Source: Oceanobacillus alkalisoli (lineage in GTDB: Bacteria > Bacillota > Bacilli > Bacillales > Amphibacillaceae). From it: DNA of 64,000 nt. The stretch lies in contig NZ_JAKGBW010000010.1 of assembly GCF_021556485.1 (NCBI RefSeq), forward strand, positions 1 to 64,000, written 5' to 3'. The position numbers and the translations under genes are program-made. Shown here one piece after another: positions 18,085-27,378 of this stretch (its first letter is position 1; each line of letters opens with the position of its first letter). The notes under the pieces were generated by a model. The model was not told the DNA's origin. It was given only the letters and a program-made list of their open reading frames with translations, and did not search any database.

Positions 18085-18953
18085 TCCTTATTTTTAATTC
18101 TTTTCATTAACCGTTCCATCGGCTGCATTTCAGGCAGGACAATATACTGCTCTCCATTTGTTTCGACAACAACATTACCATAACCTGCTGTTGAGAAGAT
18201 TTGACTATCGACCTTTTGCAAGTTATTAATCACTCTACCTACAGGATGTCCATAATCATTCGATGCACTATACGTTATAATCGATACTTCAGGACTTACT
18301 TCTCTGAGAAACTTTAACGTACTGCTGGAATTTGAACCATGATGGGCGACTTTCAGAACTTCCGCGTCGACATCATATTTTTCCGCAATCGCTTCTTCCT
18401 GCTCCGCTTCCACATCACTCATAAAGAGGAAATCAATTTTCTCATAGGTTAATTTAAGTGCTATGGCGGATTGATTCCTATTTTCCGCATCTTCCTCTGC
18501 CGCATGCAGAACTTTCAGCTCCACCTCCTCCGCAAGCGTGATGCTGTCATTTGCTTGGGCTATTTGCACTGGAATTTTTTCTTTGAAAAGATAGAACCGA
18601 TATTTAGCAAATGTCTTGGTCAAATGAACTTCCCCATTTTCAAGTACTTTCCGTACAGGTAAATGCTCTAACACAGCAATTAATCCGCCGATGTGATCGT
18701 AATCCGGGTGAGTGGCAACCATTAAATCAATTTCTTCAATCTGCTGCTCCTTTAAATAACGGACAATTTTACTTCCAGCTTTCGGTACACCGCCATCAAT
18801 TAAGATCGCCTGATTGTCCGGGGTTTCAATCAGTATGCTGTCCCCTTGCCCTACATCAATGAAATGAACACGCAAGCTGTTCTGTGGTGTGGCATATGTA
18901 ATTTGAGGGATTATAAATAATAAAAGGAAGAATAAATGGATTATTTTTTTCAT
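18081..18953 (-). CDS. Secreted ComEC-like metallo-beta-lactamase-fold hydrolase
   Basis: 290 residues. Signal peptide (about 1-21, MKKIIHLFFLLLF... cut after YA), then an MBL fold resembling the C-terminal domain of ComEC/Rec2: HFIDVGQGDSILIE, ATHPDYDHIGG (metal motif THxDxDHxGG-like), LFMSDVE, KVAHHGSNSS and STAGYG. Probably an extracellular phosphodiesterase or nuclease. ATG 18953 lies 9 bases after AAAGG; the GTG at 18962 was rejected. Single gene. Confidence 0.88.
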   Translation of the reverse strand: MKKIIHLFFLLLFIIPQITYATPQNSLRVHFIDVGQGDSILIETPDNQAILIDGGVPKAGSKIVRYLKEQQIEEIDLMVATHPDYDHIGGLIAVLEHLPVRKVLENGEVHLTKTFAKYRFYLFKEKIPVQIAQANDSITLAEEVELKVLHAAEEDAENRNQSAIALKLTYEKIDFLFMSDVEAEQEEAIAEKYDVDAEVLKVAHHGSNSSSTLKFLREVSPEVSIITYSASNDYGHPVGRVINNLQKVDSQIFSTAGYGNVVVETNGEQYIVLPEMQPMERLMKRIKNKE

Positions 18954-19010
18954 CGGAGTCACCCTTTCTTCCTCTTATTTTGCACCGAAACAAGCTACTT
19001 ATGAGCATGA

Positions 19011-19040
19011 AAAAATCCCGCTGCACGAGGCAACGGGATT
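19011..19040 (-). terminator. clpE terminator
   Basis: AATCCCGTTGC / GCAGCGGGATT followed by TTTTTC on the minus strand. Confidence 0.9.
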
Positions 19041-19053
19041 ACTCATTTAAAAT

Positions 19054-21183
19054 TTATGCTTGTTTAACTGCTATTTCATCTTCTACTACATCAATATGAA
19101 CTTTATCTACGGATTCCGATTCAAGAATTAAATCGGTAAGCTGGTCTTCTATTTTATCCTGGATGACACGACGTAATGGTCTTGCACCGAAACGCGGGTC
19201 ATATCCAAGTTCAACCAATTTTTCTTTCGCTGCATCTGTAATCGTAATTTCGATATCATTTTCCTCAATCGTTTCCTCAAGCTCATGCAGCATCAAATCA
19301 AGAATAGCTAGTAAGTTTTCTTTCGCTAATTCGTTGAACTCTACAATTGCGTCAAATCGGTTCAAGAATTCTGGTTTGAAGAAATCACTTAAATTCTCTA
19401 ACGTTGAAACAGCGTCATGTGTGTTATTGAAACCAACATTGACATTTTTCGCACCAGTTCCAGCGTTACTTGTCATAATAATGACGGATTCTTTAAAGCT
19501 CACCATTCTGCCCTGGGAGTCTGTCAGATGACCATCTTCCATAATTTGTAGGAACATATTTTGCACGTCTGGATGTGCTTTTTCAATTTCATCAAGCAAG
19601 ATGATGGAATACGGATTACGGCGGACTTTCTCGCTTAACTGTCCTGCCTCTTCATGACCGACATATCCTGGTGGTGAACCAATGATTTTAGACACAGAAT
19701 GTTTTTCCATGTACTCACTCATATCTAGACGAATGAGCGCATCACGTTTTCCGAATAATTCTTCTGCAAGAACTTTTGTCAGCTCTGTTTTACCAACACC
19801 AGTCGGACCTACGAATAGGAAGGAACCGATTGGACGTTCTTTCGATTTCAGACCTGCACGGCTACGACGAATCGCTTTAGCGACCTTGTCTACCGCCTCG
19901 TCTTGTCCGATTACTTTACCGCGTAAATGAGTTGCCAAGTTCTTCATCTGTTTTTGTTCTTCTGCTTGCATTTTCGTTACAGGAATGCCAGTTTTCTCTT
20001 CTACAATCAATTCGATATCAGAGACAGATACATCGGTAACTTTCTCACTGTCATCTGCTTTCTCTAATTGTTTCTGTAATTGAATTTCCTGATAACGGAG
20101 ATTTGCTGCCAGTTCATAGTCCTCACGTTCCGCTGCTTCTTGTTTTTCCTTCACAATTTCATCCAAACGTTGTTGCAAGGAGTTTGCATCTTGCTGGGAG
20201 TTATTCAAGTTCAAGCGTGAACCGACTTCATCCATTAAGTCAATCGCCTTGTCTGGCAAGAAACGATCTTGGATGTAACGGTCAGATAATGTCGCAAAAG
20301 CTTCAATAACATCATCTGCATACTTCACTTCATGGAATGCTTCGTAGCGATCTTTAATTCCATGTAAAATTTGTACTGTTTGTTCGAGTGTCGGTTCTTT
20401 TACAATAACTGGCTGCAAGCGTCGTTCAAGTGCCGGATCCTTTTCAATCTGACGGTATTCTTTCAGCGTCGTTGCACCGATTAACTGCATTTCACCACGT
20501 GCAAGAGCTGGTTTTAAAATATTACCTGCATCCATTTGAGAACCTTCAGCTGTACCTGCTCCGACGATTAAATGGATCTCATCAATAAAGAGGATGACAT
20601 CTTTTCTTTCTTGAAGCTCTGTAATAAGCTTTTTCATCCGTTCTTCGAATTGGCCGCGAATACCTGTATTCGCAACTAAAGAGGCAACATCGAGCAAGTA
20701 TACTTCTTTAGAAAGCAACTTACTTGGAACGGTTCCTTCTACAATTCGCAGTGCCAAACCTTCTGCGATTGCCGTTTTACCTACACCTGGTTCTCCGATA
20801 AGAACCGGATTGTTTTTACTTCTTCTATTTAATGTTTCAATGACACGTTTAATTTCCTGATCGCGCCCGATAATCGGATCGATTTCTCCTGCTCGTGCAG
20901 AATCAGTTAGATTTTTCCCTAATTGATCAAGTAGACCTTCACGTTTCTTTGTGCGTTGTTGTGTACGTGCTCCTGTTTGTCCATTTCCCGCTTGAGAGAA
21001 TTGGTTTTGAAATGGATTTTCTCCTTGATTGAAATTGGAGAAGAAATTATTTGCCTGATTCATCATATTTCCTTGTATTTCACGTAAACAGGAGTTACAT
21101 AGATGCATTTCCATTCGCTGTCCGTTCATATGCACAGACGCATTTACATTTGCCTCATTAACACCGCAATGTTGACATTTCAT
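19054..21183 (-). CDS. clpE: ATP-dependent Clp protease ATPase subunit ClpE
   Basis: 709-residue AAA+ unfoldase that feeds ClpP. The N-terminal zinc ribbon (CQHC at 3-6 and CNSC at 29-32) is diagnostic for ClpE. A disordered N/Q-rich linker is followed by AAA1 (GEPGVGKTAIAEGL), a UVR-like coiled middle region (EKQEAAEREDYELAANLRYQ) and AAA2 (GPTGVGKTELTK). Two CtsR boxes at the promoter place it in the class III heat-shock regulon. Monocistronic with its own terminator. GGAGG sits before the ATG. Confidence 0.97.
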   Translation of the reverse strand: MKCQHCGVNEANVNASVHMNGQRMEMHLCNSCLREIQGNMMNQANNFFSNFNQGENPFQNQFSQAGNGQTGARTQQRTKKREGLLDQLGKNLTDSARAGEIDPIIGRDQEIKRVIETLNRRSKNNPVLIGEPGVGKTAIAEGLALRIVEGTVPSKLLSKEVYLLDVASLVANTGIRGQFEERMKKLITELQERKDVILFIDEIHLIVGAGTAEGSQMDAGNILKPALARGEMQLIGATTLKEYRQIEKDPALERRLQPVIVKEPTLEQTVQILHGIKDRYEAFHEVKYADDVIEAFATLSDRYIQDRFLPDKAIDLMDEVGSRLNLNNSQQDANSLQQRLDEIVKEKQEAAEREDYELAANLRYQEIQLQKQLEKADDSEKVTDVSVSDIELIVEEKTGIPVTKMQAEEQKQMKNLATHLRGKVIGQDEAVDKVAKAIRRSRAGLKSKERPIGSFLFVGPTGVGKTELTKVLAEELFGKRDALIRLDMSEYMEKHSVSKIIGSPPGYVGHEEAGQLSEKVRRNPYSIILLDEIEKAHPDVQNMFLQIMEDGHLTDSQGRMVSFKESVIIMTSNAGTGAKNVNVGFNNTHDAVSTLENLSDFFKPEFLNRFDAIVEFNELAKENLLAILDLMLHELEETIEENDIEITITDAAKEKLVELGYDPRFGARPLRRVIQDKIEDQLTDLILESESVDKVHIDVVEDEIAVKQA

Positions 21184-21231
21184 CTTACATTCCTCCTAAA
21201 TTTATTTATTATTAAATTGATCAAATTTGAC

Positions 21232-21285
21232 TTTGACTATCTTTGACCTTAAACCCATTATACTCTGACCTTTTTTGACTTTCAA
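21232..21285 (-). promoter_or_regulatory. clpE promoter with two CtsR operators
   Basis: Minus strand: TTGAAA (21285-21280), 17 bases, TATAAT (21262-21257). One CtsR heptad pair AGTCAAA...GGTCAGA (21280-21264) fills the spacer. A second, GGTCAAA-GAT-AGTCAAA (21248-21232), lies just downstream and closely fits the CtsR consensus of tandem GGTCAAA heptads with a 3-base gap. Confidence 0.88.
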
Positions 21286-21351
21286 GTGTTTTGCCCAACT
21301 TTTTTTATTTTTTTTTTGCAGGAACGAAAAAGCAGATAGAGACTAGTTCTC

Positions 21352-21528
21352 TCATCTGCTAATTTCATTCCATATTTTATCATCGTTATCCCAAAATTCA
21401 ACGGGAGCATGTTCGACTAAATCTTTTTCATTTGATTCTTTTATTTCTTCTGCAAAGTTTACAATCCGAGTAATCTCCTGTTCTGACAAATCATCCAGAA
21501 GATCGAATAGACGCTTTTTTGTATCCAT
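21352..21528 (-). CDS. Small acidic hypothetical protein
   Basis: 58 residues starting MDTKKRLFDLLDDLSEQE; helical and acidic, ending with DNDDKIWNEISR. GAGGG lies 8 bases before the ATG at 21528. It lies between mbcS and clpE on the same strand, 88 bases after the mbcS stop. The sequence looks like a short helical adaptor or antitoxin-sized protein, but no family is recognised. Length and ribosome site support it as a real gene. Confidence 0.55.
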   Translation of the reverse strand: MDTKKRLFDLLDDLSEQEITRIVNFAEEIKESNEKDLVEHAPVEFWDNDDKIWNEISR

Positions 21529-21616
21529 ATATTATCCCTCGCTTTTAAGGTATTCAATAACAGTATACCCGGAAAGCGTCAGTGGAAAACAAATGCCTGA
21601 AAAATGATGGAAGACT

Positions 21617-23194
21617 TTACATGTTCTCCATTTCTCTTTGACGCAGTTCGATTCTTCTTATTTTACCAGAGGTGGTTTTCGGAAGTTCATCAATAAATTC
21701 AATAGCCCGCGGATACTTATATGGTGCTGTCTGTTGTTTTACATGATCTTGTAAATTCTTAATCAAGTCTGTATTGTTCTTATCGACATTCTGCTTAAGA
21801 ACGACATAAGCTTTGACGATATTCCCTCGGACAGCGTCTGGACTTGCGACGACCGCACACTCTTGAACATATGGATGCTTCACAAGAGCATCTTCCACTT
21901 CAAATGGTCCTATCGTATAACCCGAGCTAACAATTATATCGTCTCTGCGGCCTTCAAACCAGAAATAACCATCTTCATCTTTTCTCGCCTGGTCTCCTGT
22001 AATATAAAATTCACCCCGGCGAGATGCTTTCGTTCGTTCGATGTCTTTATAGTACTCACGGAAAAGCGCTGGACTATCTAGACGGATCGCAATATCCCCG
22101 ACTTCATTTACCCCTGCTATATTTCCTTCTTCATCAATAATTACTACATCATTACCCGGCGTTGGTTTGCCCATGGAGCCTGGCTTTATTTCCATATCTT
22201 TCGTAATTCCTAGAAGTAATGTATTCTCTGTTTGACCATAGCCGTCACGAACGGTAATATCAAAATACTTCCGGAACGTATCGATGACTTCTACGTTAAG
22301 CGGCTCTCCTGCAGATACCGCGCTGCGTAAATGCGGCAACTTATAATCCTCAAGATGTTCGACTTTTGCCATGATGCGATACTCTGTCGGCGTGCAACAG
22401 AGCACATTGATTTCATTATCTTGAAGGAGTTGGAGATATTTGGACGGATCGAATTTCCCGCTATAAATAAACCCTGTCGCTCCAGAACCAAGTACAGATA
22501 GAAGTGGGCTCCAAACCCATTTTTGCCAGCCAGGAGCTGCTGTAGCCCAAACTAAATCATCCTCTTCCACACCAAGCCAATTTTCCGGCGCGGTCTTCAA
22601 ATGAGCGAATCCCCAAGCATGGGTATGCACAACACCTTTTGGATTCCCTGTCGTTCCTGATGTATATGGTAAAAATGCGATTGTCTCTTTTGTCGTATCT
22701 ACCATCTCAAGTTCTTCACTAGCGTTTGCTTTTGTCTCATCAAGAAATTCCCAGTCATCAACGGCATGTCCAACGCTAAATTTCTTCAGTTCAGCAAAGT
22801 TGGAAACTTTACTTACTTCTGTTGTAAACTCATGGAAAGCCACGACTCCACTAACTTCTCCGTGTTGAATCCGGTATTCTAAATCGTTTACTTTTAACAT
22901 TTCCGAGCTTGGAATAATGATAATCCCTGTTTTTAATGCCGCCAAGTAGACTTCATATGTTTCAATAAGCCGAGGCATGATGATGAGTATTTTATCCCCG
23001 CGTTCAAGACCGCTATTCAAAAATACATTTCCGATTTTGTTTACATTTCGAATTAGCGCTTGATAGGTAATCTCTTTTTTATTATTATTTTCATCCAGCC
23101 AGATGAGTGCTTTTTTGTTTGTATCTGCTGCATATTTCTCGACTTCCATCGCAATGTTATATTGTTTTGGTGCGATTAAATCTTCTCTCATCAT
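21617..23194 (-). CDS. mbcS: Acyl-CoA synthetase MbcS (AMP-forming)
   Basis: 525-residue ANL-superfamily ligase that adenylates a short branched- or straight-chain acid and transfers it to CoA. Motifs: P-loop LPYTSGTTGNPKGVVHTH (near 174), A5 YGQTEN, A7 YITGDQARKDEDGYFWFEGR, and catalytic lysine in TTSGKIRRIELR. Overall resemblance is to Bacillus MbcS/YtcI (2-methylbutyryl-CoA synthetase type), which primes branched fatty acids. Two adjacent ATGs (23194, 23191); the ribosome site is weak. TATAAT lies about 40 bases upstream. Confidence 0.85.
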   Translation of the reverse strand: MMREDLIAPKQYNIAMEVEKYAADTNKKALIWLDENNNKKEITYQALIRNVNKIGNVFLNSGLERGDKILIIMPRLIETYEVYLAALKTGIIIIPSSEMLKVNDLEYRIQHGEVSGVVAFHEFTTEVSKVSNFAELKKFSVGHAVDDWEFLDETKANASEELEMVDTTKETIAFLPYTSGTTGNPKGVVHTHAWGFAHLKTAPENWLGVEEDDLVWATAAPGWQKWVWSPLLSVLGSGATGFIYSGKFDPSKYLQLLQDNEINVLCCTPTEYRIMAKVEHLEDYKLPHLRSAVSAGEPLNVEVIDTFRKYFDITVRDGYGQTENTLLLGITKDMEIKPGSMGKPTPGNDVVIIDEEGNIAGVNEVGDIAIRLDSPALFREYYKDIERTKASRRGEFYITGDQARKDEDGYFWFEGRRDDIIVSSGYTIGPFEVEDALVKHPYVQECAVVASPDAVRGNIVKAYVVLKQNVDKNNTDLIKNLQDHVKQQTAPYKYPRAIEFIDELPKTTSGKIRRIELRQREMENM

Positions 23195-23260
23195 CCCGCT
23201 ACCACCACTTTCTTTTATTTTCTCTCCATTATATCAAAGCCTCAGAAAGTTTGGCACGAT

Positions 23261-23306
23261 TTTAATGAAAAAGTCGGAAAACAGATGAGTCTGCTTCCCG
23301 ACTTTG
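23261..23306 (-). terminator. Terminator downstream of pdaA
   Basis: Minus strand AAAGTCGGGAA / TTCCGACTTT stem followed by TTTCATT; a second GC-rich inverted repeat AAGGCGC/GCGCCTT lies at 23313-23366. Confidence 0.75.
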
Positions 23307-23371
23307 TATGCTAAGGCGCCCGCGAAACGAATCGCATACTTAGCCTATAAGGGCTTTTGCGCCTTTGTTTA

Positions 23372-24163
23372 TTAATATCCATAAATCACTTCAGGTATCT
23401 GATCACGTAAAATTAGATCATCTAAACTTTTAAATTGATATCCTTCTTCTTTTAAATCCGTTATTAATACAGCAAGTGCTTCGGCGTTATCCTTTGAAAC
23501 GGTATGAAGTAAAACAATCGCGCCTGGATGGATTTTCTCCATCACTTCTTCATACGCATAACGCCATCCCTTTTGATTGGACGTTTCCCAATCTTTAAAG
23601 GCAAGCGACCAAAAGATATGAATATAACCTAATTCATTCGCCCATTCCAGTGTCTGTTCATTAAAAATACCCCTTGGCGGACGTAAGTATTTCAAATCTT
23701 TTTGATCAGATACTTCACTTACCTTTTTTTCCAAGTCCTCCAGTTCTTGACGCATCGCATCTTTCGTTAAAATGGAAAAGTCAGGGTGGTGATAGGAATG
23801 ATTTCCGATAATATGTCCTTCATCAACCATTCGCTTGACTAAATCGGGAGCTGTTTCTACATAATGCCCGGTAACGAAGAAAGTTGCCGGTACATTTTCC
23901 TTTTTCAGCACATCGAGAATTTGTGGAGTATACCCTTCCTCATAACCATTATCGAACGTTAAATAAATATGTTTCCCACCGGATGAATCCGCAAAATAAG
24001 CACCATATTCTTGTAGTAAATCACCATAAGAGCCGATTTCCGGAATTTCACCAGCCGAACCCTTTTTATACCCCCAGCCAAAGCCACGAGCATCGACCTC
24101 TGTTTCTAAACTGAATCCGATAATCAAGACAAAAACGAAACAATATCCTAACAAACGCTTCAT
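23372..24163 (-). CDS. pdaA: Peptidoglycan N-acetylmuramic acid deacetylase PdaA
   Basis: 263 residues. Signal peptide or signal anchor (about 1-24) and a NodB polysaccharide deacetylase domain: motif 1 LTFDNGYEEG, motif 2 NHSYHHPD (metal histidines), motif 3 RPPRG, motif 5 IVLLHTVS. The reading GNHSYHHP and FDNG (rather than FDDG) is typical of PdaA, needed for muramic delta-lactam in spore cortex and thus for germination. ATG 24163 has AAGG 9 bases upstream; GTG at 24172 rejected. Position near yfkD is as in B. subtilis. Confidence 0.93.
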   Translation of the reverse strand: MKRLLGYCFVFVLIIGFSLETEVDARGFGWGYKKGSAGEIPEIGSYGDLLQEYGAYFADSSGGKHIYLTFDNGYEEGYTPQILDVLKKENVPATFFVTGHYVETAPDLVKRMVDEGHIIGNHSYHHPDFSILTKDAMRQELEDLEKKVSEVSDQKDLKYLRPPRGIFNEQTLEWANELGYIHIFWSLAFKDWETSNQKGWRYAYEEVMEKIHPGAIVLLHTVSKDNAEALAVLITDLKEEGYQFKSLDDLILRDQIPEVIYGY

Positions 24164-24220
24164 CAACAACACCCTTTTTCCCTAGCATAACCTCCGGACT
24201 CAAAAATTATGCGGGAGTGG

Positions 24221-24284
24221 TGGGACAAGGGGGCAGAGTATTTGTCCCGCACAAGATGGGATAAATGCTCTGACCCCCTGTCCC
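24221..24284. repeat. R4 repeat hairpin behind antiporter gene
   Basis: GGGACAAGGGGGCAGAGTAT...TGTCCC faces GGGATAAATGCTCTGACCCC...TGTCCC, a near-perfect ~27-bp stem. It ends 6 bases from the stop codon at 24291 and may act as a terminator. Confidence 0.8.
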
Positions 24285-24290
24285 GGCAAC

Positions 24291-25604
24291 TTATAAGATC
24301 ATTGCTGCAACCCAGCCGAAGATGATGAGTGGGATGTTGTAGTGCAGGAAAGTTGGTACTACTGTATCCCATATATGGTTATGGTTTCCATCAGCGTTCA
24401 AGCCGGACGTTGGACCAAGTGTACTGTCCGAAGCTGGTGAACCAGCGTCACCCAGTGCTCCAGCTGTTCCGATTAACGCGGCGATCGCAAGTGGTGAAAA
24501 TCCTGCCGCCAGACAAATCGGGACATATAGCGCAACTAAAATTGGAATTGTACCGAATGAAGAACCAATTCCCATTGTTACAAGGAGTCCTACTAATAAT
24601 AGAATGAAGGCAATGACAGCTTGATTGTCTCCTATAAACCCAGCAGACGCTTTGACTAATGCATCGACTGCTCCTGTTTCACTTAAAACTGTTCCGTAAC
24701 CTGAAGCTACAAGCATAATAAATGCAATCATTCCCATTAATCCAATTCCTTCTGTCATAATCTTATCAAGATTACGATACGGCACAACAAGGAACACAAA
24801 CATAACTAATAATCCAGCGAGTGCGCCGAGTATTAGATTTTGTGTAATGATTTGTACGACTAACGCCGCTATAATGGCGATAATGGTAAAGAAATGTTTC
24901 TTATTAAAAGCAAAATCTTCTTGATTCAAAGCTTCAATGTCTACCGTTGTACCTCCACCAGAGCCTTTAACCGGATCTCTTCCTTTTCGGTACGTAATAA
25001 ATATCGCAACAAAGAGTCCTACAACCATACCAAGTCCAGGTATCAGCATCGCAAATGCCGTATCCCAAGCAGTTAACTCAATACCATTCTCTGCTAGACC
25101 ATCGACAATAATGCCATGGAAAATGGCTCCAAATCCTAATGGAAGCATGACATATGGCGCTTTTAATCCAAACGTAAGTGCCGCCGCAACAGCTCGGCGA
25201 TCAATCCGCATTTTATTAAATAACTTCAGCAGCGGTGGTATTAAAATCGGTATAAATGCAATATGGACAGGAATCGCATTTTGCGAAAGGCTGGCAATTC
25301 CTGCTAATAAGAGTAAGATTGTCGCCCTTTTTCCTGATAATTTATCGATTACAAAATTCACAAGAAAACTAGTAATTCCTGTATAACTAATGGCAATCGC
25401 AAATGCTCCAAGTAAGATATAACTTAAAGCCGTATTCGCTTGACCGCCCATTCCACTTACGAGTAAATCAACCGTATCTACAAACGAAAGTCCTGACATG
25501 ACACCCGCAACGATTCCTGCTGCAATGAGTGCCAAAACAACATTAAGTCGTAATAAGCTGAGAATAATCAGCACTAGAACGGACACAACTACAACCCATT
25601 CCAC
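24291..25604 (-). CDS. Na+/H+ antiporter family transporter (YuiF-like)
   Basis: 437-residue protein with about 11-12 membrane helices. Matches the Na_H_antiporter superfamily with its N-terminal Na_H_antiport_2 module; GIGSSFGTIPILVALYVPI and ALGDAGSPASDSTLGPTSGLN are conserved signatures. Members exchange Na+ for H+ or carry amino acids (B. subtilis YuiF is a putative amino-acid transporter), so the cargo is uncertain. GTG start with AAGGGGGAAG upstream. Flanked by R4 repeats on both sides. Confidence 0.88.
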   Translation of the reverse strand: MEWVVVVSVLVLIILSLLRLNVVLALIAAGIVAGVMSGLSFVDTVDLLVSGMGGQANTALSYILLGAFAIAISYTGITSFLVNFVIDKLSGKRATILLLLAGIASLSQNAIPVHIAFIPILIPPLLKLFNKMRIDRRAVAAALTFGLKAPYVMLPLGFGAIFHGIIVDGLAENGIELTAWDTAFAMLIPGLGMVVGLFVAIFITYRKGRDPVKGSGGGTTVDIEALNQEDFAFNKKHFFTIIAIIAALVVQIITQNLILGALAGLLVMFVFLVVPYRNLDKIMTEGIGLMGMIAFIMLVASGYGTVLSETGAVDALVKASAGFIGDNQAVIAFILLLVGLLVTMGIGSSFGTIPILVALYVPICLAAGFSPLAIAALIGTAGALGDAGSPASDSTLGPTSGLNADGNHNHIWDTVVPTFLHYNIPLIIFGWVAAMIL

Positions 25605-25702
25605 AATTACTTCCCCCTTAAATCTCTACTCTTTTATCACTTTAATACTTCATCATAATAAAGCATTGAAGATAAAAAAGCAACCCCTTTATAAAGGTAA
25701 TG

Positions 25703-25766
25703 GTACATTGGGGTCGGAGGCATTGTCCCAGTAAAGTCGGACAATGCCTCGTGCCCCCAATGTCCC
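25703..25766. repeat. R4 repeat hairpin behind yfkD
   Basis: GGTACATTGGGGTCGGAGGC...TTGTCCC pairs with GGACAATGCCTCGTGCCCCC...ATGTCCC. It ends 9 bases from the yfkD stop codon (25776). Confidence 0.75.
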
Positions 25767-25775
25767 TCTCTTCTT

Positions 25776-26570
25776 TTATTTGACTTGAAAGTTGTAGGAT
25801 ATATAATTTTGGACGGGAATCCAGGCCCCGATCCCTTGTTTTGTTACGTTTTTAATGACTAGTTGCTTTTTTGTTCCTTTTAATTGGATATATACTTCAC
25901 CGAAAGTTACCCGGCCCTTTTCATGGATTGCTGGTGCATACGCTTCAAGAATTCCCATTTTTTCCTGAGGTACAGGGTAAGCATGAGCCATTTTTGTATT
26001 TCGACCTACTTCCACTTCATAAGCAAGGGGAAGCTTTGTTTTCTCTTCCGCTTTTTGCAGCACCATGTTTTTTACTGTTCCTGCGTCAGCAATCTTATTG
26101 GTGAGCATTCCTTTAATTTCTTTATTTTCCTGTTGAATATAATTCATTTCCTGCTGTCCCTCGGAACCATTTTGCAGTTCATTTTTATTAATGGCTTGAT
26201 ATTCCCAGTTGACACCTGTTTCCAATGATTCATACTGCAAGGGCCAGCGTCCAAGATAAATCTCTCCACGGTATCCAATGCCAATTGGAGATGGCTTAAT
26301 GCTTGATTCATTTAATTGTTGAATCAGCTCCGAGTTCTCTATTGCCACAGAAGTACTCTCAAGCAGTTCCCTCGTTTCCTCACTTGCCTCGACAACCTCA
26401 TTATCAGAATCATCATTTTGCACCGTATTTTCCTTTGATATATCTAATACATGACTCGGTATTTCAAAGTTTTCTTCCGTTTCCTTTTTTTCCTCAGCAA
26501 ATAAAACAACGGGAAAAGCAAGTATGATGAAAAATGCAGCAGACATACCGGTTAAACGTTTACTGTTCAT
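25776..26570 (-). CDS. yfkD: YfkD-like secreted/envelope protein
   Basis: 264 residues, equal to the B. subtilis YfkD length. Signal peptide (about 1-25, cut near FAEE), an acidic linker, then a conserved domain with GIGYRGEIYLGRWPL, TGVNWEYQ, AYPVPQEKMGI and GAWIPVQNYISYNFQVK. Family function unknown. GGATGGAGG before the ATG. The position near pdaA and yfkH agrees with B. subtilis. Confidence 0.9.
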   Translation of the reverse strand: MNSKRLTGMSAAFFIILAFPVVLFAEEKKETEENFEIPSHVLDISKENTVQNDDSDNEVVEASEETRELLESTSVAIENSELIQQLNESSIKPSPIGIGYRGEIYLGRWPLQYESLETGVNWEYQAINKNELQNGSEGQQEMNYIQQENKEIKGMLTNKIADAGTVKNMVLQKAEEKTKLPLAYEVEVGRNTKMAHAYPVPQEKMGILEAYAPAIHEKGRVTFGEVYIQLKGTKKQLVIKNVTKQGIGAWIPVQNYISYNFQVK

Positions 26571-26635
26571 AGACCTCCATCCTTTCTTTTCCTATAGTTT
26601 TTTCGCTTCATGGAAAAATATACACGCTGATGGTA

Positions 26636-26684
26636 CAAAAAAACATGCTGTCTGGTTGTTCTTTTCCAGACTCGCATGTTTTTA
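26636..26684 (-). terminator. Terminator of the amino-acid ABC operon
   Basis: AAAACATGC...AGTCTGG / CCAGACA...GCATGTTTT with T-run directly after the permease stop. Confidence 0.88.
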
Positions 26685-27368
26685 TTAAAGATACCTGCTA
26701 TACCTTTTCTCAAAATACTCCTGTATCATGCCAATTAAAATACATAACGGCCAGTAGATAAGAGCCACAAGTATATACATCGTCATTGCATCGAACTCTC
26801 GTCCCGCAACAATTTGCGTTTTCTGAAACAATTCCGGAACTGTAATTACAGCAGCCAATGATGTCGCCTTCAGCATGTCCATCGAAACATTCGTAAGCGG
26901 AGGAATAGCCGTCCGAATCGCCTGCGGGAGGATAATGATTCGCAATGTTGTCCAGTAGGGAATATTCAATGCTTTCGCGCTTTCCCACTGTCCCTTATCA
27001 ACACTATTTAAAGCAGACCTGTCAATCTCAGCGATATAAGCAGCACCATTCAGTCCGAACCCGACAATCGCCGCCGTAAGTGCTGTAAATTCAACTCCAA
27101 TGACCGGTAAACCGAAATAAAGAATAAATAAAAACACGAGCATCGGTGTCCCACGCATAAAAGAAATATAAATTCGTGCCGGAATTCGTAACAAAAAATG
27201 TTTGGAACCTCTTGCTAGTGCTAGGAACAAACCAAGGATCATCCCAATTACCATGCCGGCAACCGTGATTCCTACCGTCATCGGCAGCCCTTCTAGAACA
27301 AATGGCAGGCTCTTAAGTGCCAGTTCAACATCAAATAGGCTGCTTAAATCAATTCCATTTAAATTCAT
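26685..27368 (-). CDS. Polar amino-acid ABC transporter permease
   Basis: 227 residues, HisM/GlnP-type permease. Five membrane helices; the EAA loop is ALNSVDKGQWESAKALNIPYWTTLRIIILPQAIRTAIPP, written here in part: GQWESAKALNIP and ILPQAIR. SFMRGTPMLVFLF near the N-terminus is typical. It begins 10 bases after the stop of the binding-protein gene. Likely forms a homodimer. No ATPase gene follows; the operon ends at a strong terminator. Confidence 0.92.
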   Translation of the reverse strand: MNLNGIDLSSLFDVELALKSLPFVLEGLPMTVGITVAGMVIGMILGLFLALARGSKHFLLRIPARIYISFMRGTPMLVFLFILYFGLPVIGVEFTALTAAIVGFGLNGAAYIAEIDRSALNSVDKGQWESAKALNIPYWTTLRIIILPQAIRTAIPPLTNVSMDMLKATSLAAVITVPELFQKTQIVAGREFDAMTMYILVALIYWPLCILIGMIQEYFEKRYSRYL

Positions 27369-27378
27369 TTGCTTCTAC

